A stretch of 64,000 bases of DNA from Gloeocapsopsis crepidinum LEGE 06123 (GCF_015207655.1 NZ_JADEWN010000010.1:1-64000); one strand, 5' to 3'. Shown: positions 46,901-56,500, counted from the stretch's first letter. Made by a program: numbers and translations. Notes: generated by a model not told the origin, from the sequence alone.

Positions 46901-48418
46901 TTACTGCTCATCATCATCAAGTAGCAGAGAGTCTTGTAAGTGTTGCGGAGGAATAGCCGCAATTATAGCGTCGAGAACTTTAGCAACAGGAATAATTTCT
47001 AAATTAACCTCTGGAAGATTTTGTCCTTTAGGAACAATGGCACGTTTGAAACCAAGCTTAGCAGCTTCTTTTAAGCGGAGTTCCATTTGAGAAACAGCCC
47101 GTAATTGTCCACCTAAACCAACTTCTCCAATTAAAACTGTTCCAGGATCGACAACGCGATCGCGAAAAGATGCGACAACAGCAATTGCGACTCCTAGATC
47201 GACGGCAGGTTCTTCAACATTCAAACCACCTGCAGAAGCAACATAAGAGTCTAACTTAGACAGCGGAATACCGACTCGCTTTTCTAATACTGCTAAGATT
47301 TGTAACAAACGGTTGTAATCTACACCTGTTGTTGAACGGCGAGGAGAAGAGTAACTTGTAGGACTGACTAAAGCTTGTAACTCTACAACAATTGGGCGCG
47401 TACCTTCACAAGCGACAACAATCGCAGTTCCAGGTGCAGGTTCATCGCGATTACCTAAAAATAATTCAGAAGGATTTGCAACTTCACGCAATCCACTATC
47501 AATCATTTCAAAGATCCCGATTTCATGCGTTGCACCGAACCGATTTTTGACAGTTCTCAACAACCGATGTGAAGCAAAGCGATCGCCTTCAAAATATAAA
47601 ACAGTATCAACTAAGTGTTCTAAAACTTTAGGTCCAGCGATTGCTCCTTCTTTGGTAACATGACCGACAATCAACATTGTTACATCGTCACGTTTAGCAA
47701 CTTGCATTAAAGCCGCAGTGCACTCGCGTACTTGCGCAACAGAACCAGGAGCCGAAGTCAGTGTAGGAAAATAAACTGTTTGAATACTATCTATTACAGC
47801 AACATTCGGTTTAAGCGAGTCAATTTCTCTTAAAATTTCTTCAAGATCAGTTTCAGGTAATACATACAAATCTGCACCAACAGCTATCTCAGTGGCAGTA
47901 GCATTGTGTTGCGACAAATCGCTATTTGCTTCTTTGTTATTTGGCTCGTTAACTAGATTTGATACTCCTAAACGTGAAGCTCTAAGTTTTACTTGTTGTC
48001 CTGATTCTTCTCCACAAACATAAAGTATGCGATACTTTTGTGCGAGTTGATTTGAGACTTGTAAAAGCAAAGTTGATTTACCAATTCCAGGATCTCCCCC
48101 AATCAAAACTAAAGAACCAGGAACAATGCCTCCACCTAGCACTCTATCAAGTTCACCATAGCCAGAAATCCAGCGTGTCACATGGCGATCGCTAATTTGA
48201 GCAAAAGTAAGTGATGCCCTTGGCTTGGCAGGTTTTGCTGCAGATTTGTGATGACTTCGGCTAATTTGTAAACCGGCACGACTAGGTATTGCTGATGTTG
48301 TTGACTCAATTTGTTCTTCTAAAGAATTATAGGTTCCACAGGCAGGACATTTACCAAACCACTGAGGAGACTCTGCACCACATTCATTGCAAACGTAATA
48401 AGTTCGAGGCTTCGGCAT
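46901..48418 (-). CDS. radA: DNA repair protein RadA
   Basis: 505 residues. N-terminal zinc finger with Cys10, Cys13, Cys24 and Cys27 (CNECGAE, KCPACG). A RecA-like ATPase with Walker A GGDPGIGKST follows, then the RadA-specific VKNRFGATHE motif and a C-terminal Lon-protease-like domain (VEEPAVDLGVAIAVVASF). RadA promotes branch migration during recombinational repair. It is divergent from rpaB. Confidence 0.97.
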   Translation of the reverse strand: MPKPRTYYVCNECGAESPQWFGKCPACGTYNSLEEQIESTTSAIPSRAGLQISRSHHKSAAKPAKPRASLTFAQISDRHVTRWISGYGELDRVLGGGIVPGSLVLIGGDPGIGKSTLLLQVSNQLAQKYRILYVCGEESGQQVKLRASRLGVSNLVNEPNNKEANSDLSQHNATATEIAVGADLYVLPETDLEEILREIDSLKPNVAVIDSIQTVYFPTLTSAPGSVAQVRECTAALMQVAKRDDVTMLIVGHVTKEGAIAGPKVLEHLVDTVLYFEGDRFASHRLLRTVKNRFGATHEIGIFEMIDSGLREVANPSELFLGNRDEPAPGTAIVVACEGTRPIVVELQALVSPTSYSSPRRSTTGVDYNRLLQILAVLEKRVGIPLSKLDSYVASAGGLNVEEPAVDLGVAIAVVASFRDRVVDPGTVLIGEVGLGGQLRAVSQMELRLKEAAKLGFKRAIVPKGQNLPEVNLEIIPVAKVLDAIIAAIPPQHLQDSLLLDDDEQ

Positions 48419-48591
48419 TGGCTATTTACTAAGTGTTAAAATATGTTTAGAAAACTGAAAGTTTAAAAAAAATTAAAATCAATTTTTAGCAGAAAATTCG
48501 CTCTTTTTTAATACACAAATCAGGTAAAATCTTAAATTAATGGTACTAAAAATTAAGTTTCATAAAATCCAATTAAGGAGCGCGAAGAAGA

Positions 48592-49320
48592 TTGGAAAGT
48601 CATAAAGAAAAAATTTTGGTAGTGGATGACGAAGCAAGCATACGTCGTATTTTGGAAACTCGACTGTCCATGATTGGGTATGACGTTGTTACAGCAGCTG
48701 ACGGGGAAGAAGCATTAGATACATTTCGCAAAGCTCAACCCGACTTAGTTGTTCTTGATGTCATGATGCCCAAGTTAGATGGCTATGGAGTTTGCCAAGA
48801 GCTGCGTAAGGAATCAGATGTCCCAATTATTATGCTAACAGCCCTGGGAGATGTCGCAGATCGCATCACTGGGCTAGAGTTAGGTGCAGATGATTATGTT
48901 GTCAAACCGTTTTCTCCTAAAGAACTTGAAGCAAGAATTCGTTCTGTATTGCGGCGAGTAGATAAAACAGGTGTGACAGGAATCCCAAGTTCCGGTGTGA
49001 TTCATGTTAGTCAATTACGTATTGATACAAACAAGCGCCAAGTTTACAAAGGAGACGAACGAATTCGGTTAACAGGAATGGAGTTTAGCCTGCTTGAGCT
49101 ACTTGTAAGCCGTTCTGGAGAAGCTTTTTCTCGGTCAGAAATTTTACAAGAAGTTTGGGGTTATACTCCAGAAAGACACGTAGATACTCGCGTAGTAGAC
49201 GTTCATATTTCCCGCTTACGAGCTAAATTAGAAGACGATCCGAGCAATCCTGAATTGATTCTCACTGCTAGAGGAACAGGTTATCTCTTTCAGCGCATCA
49301 TTGAACCAGGAGAGGAGTGA
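48592..49320 (+). CDS. rpaB: OmpR-family response regulator RpaB
   Basis: 242 residues. The receiver domain (5-120) has Asp56 in VVLDVMMPKLDG, and the winged-helix DNA-binding domain covers about 135-235. The sequence from SHKEKILVVDDEASIRRILE onward is almost invariant in cyanobacterial RpaB, the essential regulator of high-light and photosystem genes (HLR1 sites), phosphorylated by NblS/Hik33. nblS is also in this window, at 54539-56500. The start is a TTG (MESHKEK), with AAGGAG at about 13 bases upstream; no ATG or GTG is available before the conserved region. Confidence 0.95.
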   Translation: MESHKEKILVVDDEASIRRILETRLSMIGYDVVTAADGEEALDTFRKAQPDLVVLDVMMPKLDGYGVCQELRKESDVPIIMLTALGDVADRITGLELGADDYVVKPFSPKELEARIRSVLRRVDKTGVTGIPSSGVIHVSQLRIDTNKRQVYKGDERIRLTGMEFSLLELLVSRSGEAFSRSEILQEVWGYTPERHVDTRVVDVHISRLRAKLEDDPSNPELILTARGTGYLFQRIIEPGEE

Positions 49321-49346
49321 GGTAAAAGCTAATTGCTAATAGCTGT

Positions 49347-50015
49347 ATGATGGTTAAACCAGATCAACATCGATTTTTCCGGCTGCTACCAATCATTGTT
49401 GGTGGGTTGGGAGGAATATTATTGCTAATCAACCGTTTACTGACGCCGGAGTTGAACGGTTCACAGGCACGCGCAGATGCCCTAGGGATAATTTTAAGTG
49501 CTGTGTTAATTCTAACTGGTTTACTGTGGCAGCAAATTACACCGCGATCGCCTGATATAGTCACTTTAATCGGTCAAGAAGGGTTTGAAATAGCACAATT
49601 GCCAGAAGCAATCGCAACAGAATTAGCTTGGGCATCGCACTTGCTATTAACAAATACAGCAACGCGATCGCTCATCGTCTTCTATCAAGGTAAAGTGTTA
49701 TTACGGCGCGGAATTCTAGGCAAAAAATCGGAAGTCAAACCAGGAGCAATTTTACAACGAGTGCTAGACAAGCACAAACCTGTATACTTAGTTGATTTAA
49801 AGATATATCCAGGAAAAATTGAGTTTGACTATTTGCCAGAGAATACTCAAGGTGTCATTGTACAACCAATAGGTCAAGAGGGAGCTTTAGTTTTAGCTGC
49901 TAATGCGCCTCGTAGTTATACTAAGCAAGACGAAAGTTGGATTGCTGGAATTGCAGATAAGTTGAGTGTCACTCTAAAAAACAATACAAACCACACCGCT
50001 GCTGTCTCTGGATGA
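49347..50015 (+). CDS. Cofactor assembly of complex C subunit B (CCB2/CCB4-like)
   Basis: 222 residues. Two N-terminal membrane helices (about 14-30 and 47-62), then a soluble domain (DIVTLIGQEGFEIAQLPEAI; VIVQPIGQEGALVLAANAPR). The family, also called DUF2930, corresponds to plastid CCB2/CCB4, which help attach heme c_i to cytochrome b6 of the b6f complex. The assignment rests on overall pattern and my memory of the family. It is followed after 3 bp by a DUF456 gene, so the two are co-translated. It lies 26 bp after rpaB. Confidence 0.82.
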   Translation: MMVKPDQHRFFRLLPIIVGGLGGILLLINRLLTPELNGSQARADALGIILSAVLILTGLLWQQITPRSPDIVTLIGQEGFEIAQLPEAIATELAWASHLLLTNTATRSLIVFYQGKVLLRRGILGKKSEVKPGAILQRVLDKHKPVYLVDLKIYPGKIEFDYLPENTQGVIVQPIGQEGALVLAANAPRSYTKQDESWIAGIADKLSVTLKNNTNHTAAVSG

Positions 50016-50018
50016 ATT

Positions 50019-50540
50019 ATGTTAATTCTGTACTGGGTGTTAATTGCTCTAATGATTGTTGGTGTAATTGGGGCTGTGGTTCCAGGAATTCCTGGAACCA
50101 GTTTAATTTTAATGGCAATTATTATTTGGGGAGTTGTGCAAGGCTCTTTAAGTAGCATTGTTGTACCACTTGTCGTAGCGATCGCTGTCCTGCTTGCAAG
50201 TATTGGAATTGAGTTTTTAGCAAGTTATTGGGGGGCAAAACGCGCAGGTGCAAGCAAGTGGGGGCAAATAGGTGCAATTGTTGGATTAATCTTAGGTTTT
50301 TTAGGCTTATTACCAACTTTACCTTTCGGCGGACCTCTACTTGGTATTTTATTAGGACCTTTACTTGGTGCAATTATTGGCGAATATTTTTATCAACGTA
50401 GTTGGCGATTAGCTGTTAAAGCTGGAGTAGGAATTGTTGTCGGTTCTTTAGTAGGAAATTTAATTCAGGGAGCGTTAGCAATTGTTACTTTAAGTGTTTT
50501 TATATTGACAACTTGGTCACAAATTGCTGGAGCTTATTAA
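50019..50540 (+). CDS. DUF456 domain-containing membrane protein
   Basis: 173 residues, almost entirely membrane helices with many Gly/Pro turns (GAVVPGIPGTSLILMAIIIW; GLLPTLPFGGPLLGILLGPL). DUF456 is a widespread family of small integral membrane proteins with glycine-zipper-like repeats and no known function. The start is 3 bp after the CCB-like gene. Confidence 0.88.
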   Translation: MLILYWVLIALMIVGVIGAVVPGIPGTSLILMAIIIWGVVQGSLSSIVVPLVVAIAVLLASIGIEFLASYWGAKRAGASKWGQIGAIVGLILGFLGLLPTLPFGGPLLGILLGPLLGAIIGEYFYQRSWRLAVKAGVGIVVGSLVGNLIQGALAIVTLSVFILTTWSQIAGAY

Positions 50541-50570
50541 CTTTTGAGAGTGCTTGTTGTCTTCTCAAGA

Positions 50571-50965
50571 TTAGTTGCAGTTAATCAGTTTTAATCTAAC
50601 GCGAACATTACGAGTGATGACATGACATTCGTCTTTGGTCACTTCAACTTTTTCCAAGATAGAAGTTTCGTCGCCATCTCTAGATGTTGATATTGTATAA
50701 ATGCCAGAACGTTCAAAAACTCTTGCATAGATCGCGTTCCCTGTTGCTGTTATACCACTAAGTTGTAGCTCTTCTTGAAGGTTACGATCATTCACAGTTA
50801 CCTTCGCTTCTAGAGGTAATCTTGTTTGAAAATCTGAACTGTTACCGTGATACCAGGTTCAATACTAGGAGGACAACGAGTCATAGTACTTGGTTCGCCA
50901 TCTTGAATAGATATAAAAGTAATTCCAACAGTACACAATGAGCTTAAACATTTGCTCAAAAACAC
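50571..50965 (-). pseudogene. Frameshifted small secreted-type gene (carboxypeptidase-regulatory-like domain)
   Basis: Two adjacent minus-strand frames together encode one coherent domain. The upstream piece (from a GTG at 50965) reads ...QDGEPSTMTRCPPSIEPG...QIFKQDY and stops at 50810. The downstream piece continues in another frame as LEAKVTVNDRNLQEELQLSG...ATG..., through ERSGIYTIST, to DECHVITRNVRVRLK at the end. The pattern CP..EPGI.V.V...G.Y.....DECHV...V is that of small secreted beta-sandwich (Ig/carboxypeptidase-regulatory-like) proteins. Adding one base near 50812-50816 would join the parts (Asp-Tyr-Pro-Leu-Glu-Ala-Lys). No clear signal peptide is left at the front. It could be a true pseudogene or a sequencing error. 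Confidence 0.55.
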
Positions 50966-51061
50966 AGCTTCTTCCTTGTGGAACTGAATTATAATAGCCT
51001 AACGACAAAAACGGGTTTCAGAGTTTTTTACTTTGAGACATCCAATTATATTGGAACAATT

Positions 51062-53047
51062 TTACACAAATATCGAACGACCGGAATAAAGACTAGCTAA
51101 GTCAGAACTACGCTGTAGTGCTGATGCGCGACGCACCGCAGCGTCAGCATTGACTAATCCATAACCAAAACTATTATTTCTACCAGGCGTTCCTAAGTCC
51201 ATTGCTGTGTCTATCAAGATTTGACGTACTTGTCCTCCTGTCAAGGTCGAATTGACACTCCATACTAAGGAAGCAATTCCAGCCACATTAGGATTAGCAC
51301 CCGATGTTCCGCCGAAAAAGCGCATATTACCGAACTTGTCCATTGCTGGAGAATCTGTCGCTGCCATGAGTGTCAAATTAGAACCACGGTTAGAGTAACT
51401 AGCAATATTTACTGAAACAGCGTTTGTCAAACCATTAATTGTCGTCGTAGCACTTGTGTTCCTAAGTGCTCCAACAGAAATTAGATTATTATGCGTCGTT
51501 TCTAATTGAGCAACGCCACTCACACTAGTTAAATAGCTAGGATCAGAAAGATTTCCACCAGGACCACCATTACCCGCTGCAATAGCAAAAATAGCAACAT
51601 CAGAATTATCTCGAATTAATTGTTCAAGTTGCTCTCGCGTACCGCCACTATTAAACCAATTACCTTGAATTCCACCTTGGAAAACAACTTTTTGATTCCT
51701 AGCCCGCGCATAGCTAACCGTATCTCTAATTGCTTGCTGTAGAGATACACCTCGATATACATCGTTTACATACACACTGCTATTCCAGTTAATTCCTGAA
51801 ATACCAGAGGAATTGTTGGCAGTTGCAGACATGATACTAATCGCAGAATGTCCATGTCCGTAATTGTTGAAGTTGTCATCATCACTAGGATCAGTAATTA
51901 AGCGATTTGTTGAAATATCAACAATGCCTCCACCAGCACCAGATGCTGTTAAAATCCCTGTATCTAAAGAAGCTAGTAAGACGTTGCTAGTTCCTTGAGT
52001 AAAGCGCCATGCACTACCTACATCAGATATGTGTAGGTTCCATTGAGAGCCAAAGAAGTTATCGTTAGTGCGTACTTGCAGTTCAAAGGTTGAGGAGTCC
52101 GAAAAGCGCAGTCTCTCAATGCCTTGCAAGTAAATTTCTCGACCATCAGCAAGATTTATGTAATCGAAGGCTGTCCCTCCAAAAACTGCTTGGTTAGTCG
52201 TTGAGCCAGACAATGGATTAAAAGCAGCAAGGCTCATGCCATTGATACTTGTGATATGAGAGGGAGAAATTCCAGATAGATTCAATGTGTCCGTGCCACC
52301 TCGTCCCATAATGACGGCACCTGTGCCCAACTCTGCTGTGTAGTCTATGGTTTCACCTGCAAAAGTGCCATTAGTTCGATTCCATGACAATACCTTCATT
52401 GCTTGAGAAGCAGAAGAAAACTCTTGACCATTACTAGTGCGAACAACTGCACGCAGTTGATAACTTCCTCCAGTGAAGTTGGAAAAGCTGGCAAGGTTTA
52501 TTAACTCGTTAGATAAGTTAGCTTGATTCCAAGATCCTAGAGTTGAGACAACGCGATCGCTTCTTAGTACCTCTAAGCGGACATTTGATAAAGAAACTGC
52601 GTTTGCTAAGTTATAGCTGAGGCGTAAAGCTCCACTTTCAAAAACACTAGTGGTAGTATTATCTCCAGAAGCATCAAAGACACTAAAGTTAGTAAAAATA
52701 GGATTAATGCTTGTAGTGCTTAGTGGATTGCTACTACCGTTTGGCGGGTAACTTGTAGCATATAGATAATTATCAAATGTTGAATGTGGAATTTCTTGAA
52801 CTTCCTGACTTACACTCATCTGAGTCAATAAATCATTATCTTGAAAGGCGCTTGTCTGAGTTGGATTGGTGAGGTCAGCAGGAGAATAAGTTACAGAACG
52901 ACTCGATCTATTATTTGCGCGGATCAATGACTCAGTCAGTTCTGAAGTCGTACTGGGCGATATTGCTGATAAGTTTGGTTCTGAAGTGAGAGAACTATTA
53001 GGAATATTTGAGCTAAAGCTTTCTAATAGCTTTAAGTTGTACGACAT
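51062..53047 (-). CDS. Subtilisin-like (S8) serine protease with divergent active-site motifs
   Basis: 661 residues. The first ~330 are Ser/Thr/Asn-rich without a standard signal peptide and include a segment resembling a calcium-binding repeat (GRGGTDTLNLSG, near 249). The protease domain (about 330-650) has Asp362 in ASLDTGI, His398 in YGHGHSAIS, the oxyanion Asn493 in AAGNGG, and Ser582 in GGTSGANPNVAG. All three catalytic residues are present, but the flanks differ from the common HGTHVAG and GTSMAAPHVAG. It is probably an exported or surface protease. Upstream is a 628-bp non-coding stretch; downstream lies the frameshifted gene. Confidence 0.88.
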   Translation of the reverse strand: MSYNLKLLESFSSNIPNSSLTSEPNLSAISPSTTSELTESLIRANNRSSRSVTYSPADLTNPTQTSAFQDNDLLTQMSVSQEVQEIPHSTFDNYLYATSYPPNGSSNPLSTTSINPIFTNFSVFDASGDNTTTSVFESGALRLSYNLANAVSLSNVRLEVLRSDRVVSTLGSWNQANLSNELINLASFSNFTGGSYQLRAVVRTSNGQEFSSASQAMKVLSWNRTNGTFAGETIDYTAELGTGAVIMGRGGTDTLNLSGISPSHITSINGMSLAAFNPLSGSTTNQAVFGGTAFDYINLADGREIYLQGIERLRFSDSSTFELQVRTNDNFFGSQWNLHISDVGSAWRFTQGTSNVLLASLDTGILTASGAGGGIVDISTNRLITDPSDDDNFNNYGHGHSAISIMSATANNSSGISGINWNSSVYVNDVYRGVSLQQAIRDTVSYARARNQKVVFQGGIQGNWFNSGGTREQLEQLIRDNSDVAIFAIAAGNGGPGGNLSDPSYLTSVSGVAQLETTHNNLISVGALRNTSATTTINGLTNAVSVNIASYSNRGSNLTLMAATDSPAMDKFGNMRFFGGTSGANPNVAGIASLVWSVNSTLTGGQVRQILIDTAMDLGTPGRNNSFGYGLVNADAAVRRASALQRSSDLASLYSGRSIFV

Positions 53048-53675
53048 CTTTTATTTTTCGGATAGGTAGATCAATATTTCTCAAATTTTAAAAAACTTGA
53101 GAGAAGCTAATAGCAAACAGTTAAATGCCTGTATGAAGACAGAATTTTTAGCATCAAACTCTTGTAAGCAGGATCTATTGAGTTAGATACTCTTTGAGAT
53201 CAGCGTGCTCTACAAGGAGATTTTATTGAAGCTTATACATATAATCAATAGTAATTTAACAAGCATTTTGAAGATAAAAATAAAAAAATATTGTTTTTTT
53301 GGATGAATTGTTTAAAGATTTGATTAAGAAAAGAACTTTGAAAAAGAAATAATCTATACTAAGCAATAGGGATAAGATAGAATACCTGTAACTAAAGAGC
53401 AATGAAGCTCTATACTAAATACTTTGTAGCTGTTATACCAACTCTCAACAAAGTACTTATATCATCTCCGGTTAAATAACCAGAATATCGGTATCGTTAC
53501 GCTGTTATTAGTAGTTAGTTACTAATCACCCTTCACCTAGACTGACTATTTTTGTTATCACTAATCAACCGGATTTGATATCAGTCATAAATACTGAGCG
53601 AATAAATTCACAGCTAAATAAAAGAAGTCCACAGAGGTGGACTTCTTAATAAAGCTCAAACTACTACTAAACACA
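53048..53675. other. 628-bp spacer upstream of the subtilase
   Basis: AT-rich DNA between the subtilase start and the alpha/beta hydrolase stop. It holds only one recognised element, the hairpin repeat copy at 53622-53647. I see no gene or RNA. Confidence 0.55.
53622..53647 (-). repeat. Hairpin repeat, copy 3, possible terminator
   Basis: AAGAAGTCCAC-agag-GTGGACTTCTT, a perfect 11-bp stem with a 4-nt loop. On the minus strand it is followed by TTTTATTT and sits 28 bp after the stop of the alpha/beta hydrolase gene, so it could serve as an intrinsic terminator. Its core GTCCAC/GTGGAC is shared with the copies at 13012-13031 and 60205-60222, and in degenerate form at 25245-25262. Confidence 0.7.
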
Positions 53676-54518
53676 TCAAGTGGCACGACGCAAAAACAAT
53701 TGTAGTAAATCGCCAACTTTTTCTGACCAATGTTCTTGGGGATAGTGTCCGGCTTCAGGTATTTGGACAAGTTCGACATTGTTTAGAGACTCGACAGTAT
53801 CCTGGACATCAGTTATTGACAGCCAAGGATCTTTTACTCCCCAGATAACCATCGTTGGTTGTTGCCATTGTTGTAAGCCGGATGCAATTTCAGCGAGTGA
53901 TGGTTGGAGTTGAAGATTGCGTACAGTGGCCAAAAGCGATCGCCCAGCAGCAGAACTTGTCAAAAAAGGTTTGCGGTAAACATTGAGTTCTTTCTCGCCA
54001 ATTTGATAGCGACTACCACTTTCTAAAGTACGATCAACTAAAAGTGGGTCTTGTGTTAGCATGTCACCCATAAAAGGAAGTCCTAATTGCTTCAGCTTCC
54101 ACGGTAGTTTGGCACTTGGAGAAACGGGTGCATTAAGAATTGCTAAGCGTTCAATTTGCTGAGGATGGCGTAAGGCGTATTGTAAACCAACAGAACCTAG
54201 AAAACCTTGCACGACTAGGGAAAAGCGCGGAATTTCCAATGCTTCAATAAGTGCGGCGAAAGCAGTGACAAAAGCGTCTGGGGTGTAAGCAAAATCACGC
54301 CGATCGGGCTTAGCAGAAAAGCCAAACCCAATCCAATCAGGAGCGATCGCGCGAAAACCTTTTTCTGCCAGAGTAGGCATTATTGCTGTCCAGATGTAGC
54401 TTTGGGCAGGAATACCATGCAGCAAAAGCACTGGTGGCTTGTCCAAACTCTGACTCGGCTTAGTTTCTCGATAAAACCATTCCAATGAGCCTACTTTAAT
54501 TTGATTTTCAGTATTCAC
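53676..54518 (-). CDS. Alpha/beta hydrolase-fold protein lacking the nucleophile
   Basis: 280 residues, alpha/beta hydrolase fold close to haloalkane dehalogenase-like proteins. The oxyanion region (LLLHGIPAQSYIW), the DWIGFGFSAKP loop, the acid Asp230 in WGVKDPW and His258 in EAGHYPQEHW are present. The nucleophile elbow reads VVQGFLGSVG: the position of the Ser or Asp nucleophile is Gly105. If catalytic, it uses an unusual mechanism; otherwise it may bind a ligand or partner. It starts with GTG, 20 bp after nblS, and is probably co-transcribed with it. Confidence 0.85.
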   Translation of the reverse strand: MNTENQIKVGSLEWFYRETKPSQSLDKPPVLLLHGIPAQSYIWTAIMPTLAEKGFRAIAPDWIGFGFSAKPDRRDFAYTPDAFVTAFAALIEALEIPRFSLVVQGFLGSVGLQYALRHPQQIERLAILNAPVSPSAKLPWKLKQLGLPFMGDMLTQDPLLVDRTLESGSRYQIGEKELNVYRKPFLTSSAAGRSLLATVRNLQLQPSLAEIASGLQQWQQPTMVIWGVKDPWLSITDVQDTVESLNNVELVQIPEAGHYPQEHWSEKVGDLLQLFLRRAT

Positions 54519-54538
54519 CGTGCCTAACCCTCGCTATG

Positions 54539-56500
54539 CTAATTGTCATCTGCTGCTTTCACGGTTGACGAATTTTCTAAAATTGCTTCTTGAAACACAG
54601 CAAGATCAAACCAAAACGTTGTGCCTACACCAACCTCACTGACTAAGTGTACGCTGCTATGGTGCTTATCAATGATGTTTCTAACAATTGATAGCCCTAA
54701 CCCTGTTCCTTCCAAAGTATGAACGCGGTTTTCTACCCGAAAGAAACGACCAAAAATTTTCTCTTGATGTTCGGGATCAATTCCCATCCCTGTATCTGAA
54801 ATTTCGATACGAACTTTCCCTCTGAGTGGGTGAGGGTTAAGCAGAGATACATTGTGTTTTGATTTAATGCTTTCTAATAAATAAGCGCGAATCACAACCT
54901 TGCCACCTGCGTTAGTAAATTTCAACGCATTACCTACTAGATTAGTAAACACTTGCAGTAATAAGTCATAATTTCCTAATACTGGAGGTAGCTTCGGCTC
55001 AATTTCTTGAATTAATTCAATACCTTTATCTTTAGCATTTAATTGATAATTACGCAGAGTTTGATCGATGGCTTGGGCAACATCTACTGCATCAAAATGA
55101 TAAATGCGGCACGATTCTAAACGCGATAAATCTAAAACATCATTAACGAGGCGTGTCAAACGATCAGTTTCATTGTTAGCAGTTTGGAGAAACTCACGGC
55201 GCTGTTCTTCATCGAGATCTTTGCCGTAGTCGTGTAGGGTTTCAATATAAGTTTTGATATTAAACAAAGGCGTTCTTAATTCATGTGAGACATTACTGAT
55301 AAACTGACTTTTAGCTTCATTAAGTTCGACTTCACGAGTGATATCTTGCACCGTCATAGCAATACCTTTGAGGCTTTCTCGATATTGGTCGAGAACTGTT
55401 GTCAAAAGAATCCGAATTGTGCGACTCGTAGGTTGATTGAGAGAAATGCGAAACTCAGCACTGTCGCGATCGCCTGCTGCAAGTTGATACAAGGGACGTG
55501 ATAATTCCATCTGTAGTACTGGCGGCAAATGATGCAAAACATTACTACCAACTACAGGTGCGCTATCCCAACCAAACATTCGTCTTGCAGTCGGATTCAC
55601 TAACACTACATGAATATCAGTGTCGAGTAAGATTGCGCCATCAGCAATTGTGGAAACGAGTGTTTCAAGCTTTGCTTTTTGTGCGGTTAATTCCTCAATA
55701 TTTTGTTCTTCATAGCGTTCTAAGCGCTCCGCCATTTCATTAAAACTAAAAATTAACTCTTTGAGTTCGCCACCAACTGGTAAATCAATTCGCTGCTTAA
55801 AATTTCCCGCAGCAATGTTTTTAACTCCGACAAGTAGTTCTTTGATTGGTTTAGTAATATATAGCGCATTGAAAACCGCACCGAGGATCACCATTACCCA
55901 AATTGAAATAAATACGGCGATCGTGACATCCCGCGTGAGATTAGATGATGTGATGACAGTAGGATTGGGGTTTGTGCCAATTGCTAAAACACCTAAATAT
56001 GTACCATTGTGCGTTAAGGGCACAAAAACATCAGTCACAATACCATCAGGCGTACGATGCTGCCGCACCATTGGTAATTCTGCATTGGCAGCGTAGTCAT
56101 CTGGCAGTTGAATGCGGCGCTCAATAGTTAATGAGTTTTGCACCTCCGAATCCCAGAAAGGAATGCCAAAGAAGATTTTGCCAGACTCATCAGCGTAGAG
56201 CATATAGCGCACGCTTGAGGTACTACTGTAGAAGCGTTGTGAGAATTGAGCGACCTCTGTCAAATTGTCTTCGGCAATCAGAGGGGCAACATTAGACCCC
56301 AGCAAGAGACCAAGATCGCGACCAAAGCGAGTATCGTTAAGACGGGCATCTTGTTGAATGGTATTGACTGCCCAGAAAGTCAGACCGCTCATGATCAATG
56401 AAACCACCAACGTGGCAGCAGCCATTAGCTTAGTCTGGAGTGTAAACTCTGACCACCAATGGGCGATCGCTTCGCGAATTTTCTGCAGTAAAGCTAGCAT
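54539..56500 (-). CDS. nblS: Sensor histidine kinase NblS (Hik33/DspA)
   Basis: 653 residues. Membrane helices at about 24-45 and 191-213 flank a periplasmic sensor. HAMP (214-266), PAS (about 275-385), HisKA with His406 in VSHELRTPLFNIKTYIETLH and a HATPase domain (DTGMGIDP, GTGLGLSIV) follow. The architecture and the conserved kinase core identify NblS/Hik33, the essential cyanobacterial kinase for high light, cold and nutrient stress, which signals to RpaB. rpaB lies about 5 kb away in this window on the other strand. It follows purD by 43 bp. Confidence 0.95.
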   Translation of the reverse strand: MLALLQKIREAIAHWWSEFTLQTKLMAAATLVVSLIMSGLTFWAVNTIQQDARLNDTRFGRDLGLLLGSNVAPLIAEDNLTEVAQFSQRFYSSTSSVRYMLYADESGKIFFGIPFWDSEVQNSLTIERRIQLPDDYAANAELPMVRQHRTPDGIVTDVFVPLTHNGTYLGVLAIGTNPNPTVITSSNLTRDVTIAVFISIWVMVILGAVFNALYITKPIKELLVGVKNIAAGNFKQRIDLPVGGELKELIFSFNEMAERLERYEEQNIEELTAQKAKLETLVSTIADGAILLDTDIHVVLVNPTARRMFGWDSAPVVGSNVLHHLPPVLQMELSRPLYQLAAGDRDSAEFRISLNQPTSRTIRILLTTVLDQYRESLKGIAMTVQDITREVELNEAKSQFISNVSHELRTPLFNIKTYIETLHDYGKDLDEEQRREFLQTANNETDRLTRLVNDVLDLSRLESCRIYHFDAVDVAQAIDQTLRNYQLNAKDKGIELIQEIEPKLPPVLGNYDLLLQVFTNLVGNALKFTNAGGKVVIRAYLLESIKSKHNVSLLNPHPLRGKVRIEISDTGMGIDPEHQEKIFGRFFRVENRVHTLEGTGLGLSIVRNIIDKHHSSVHLVSEVGVGTTFWFDLAVFQEAILENSSTVKAADDN

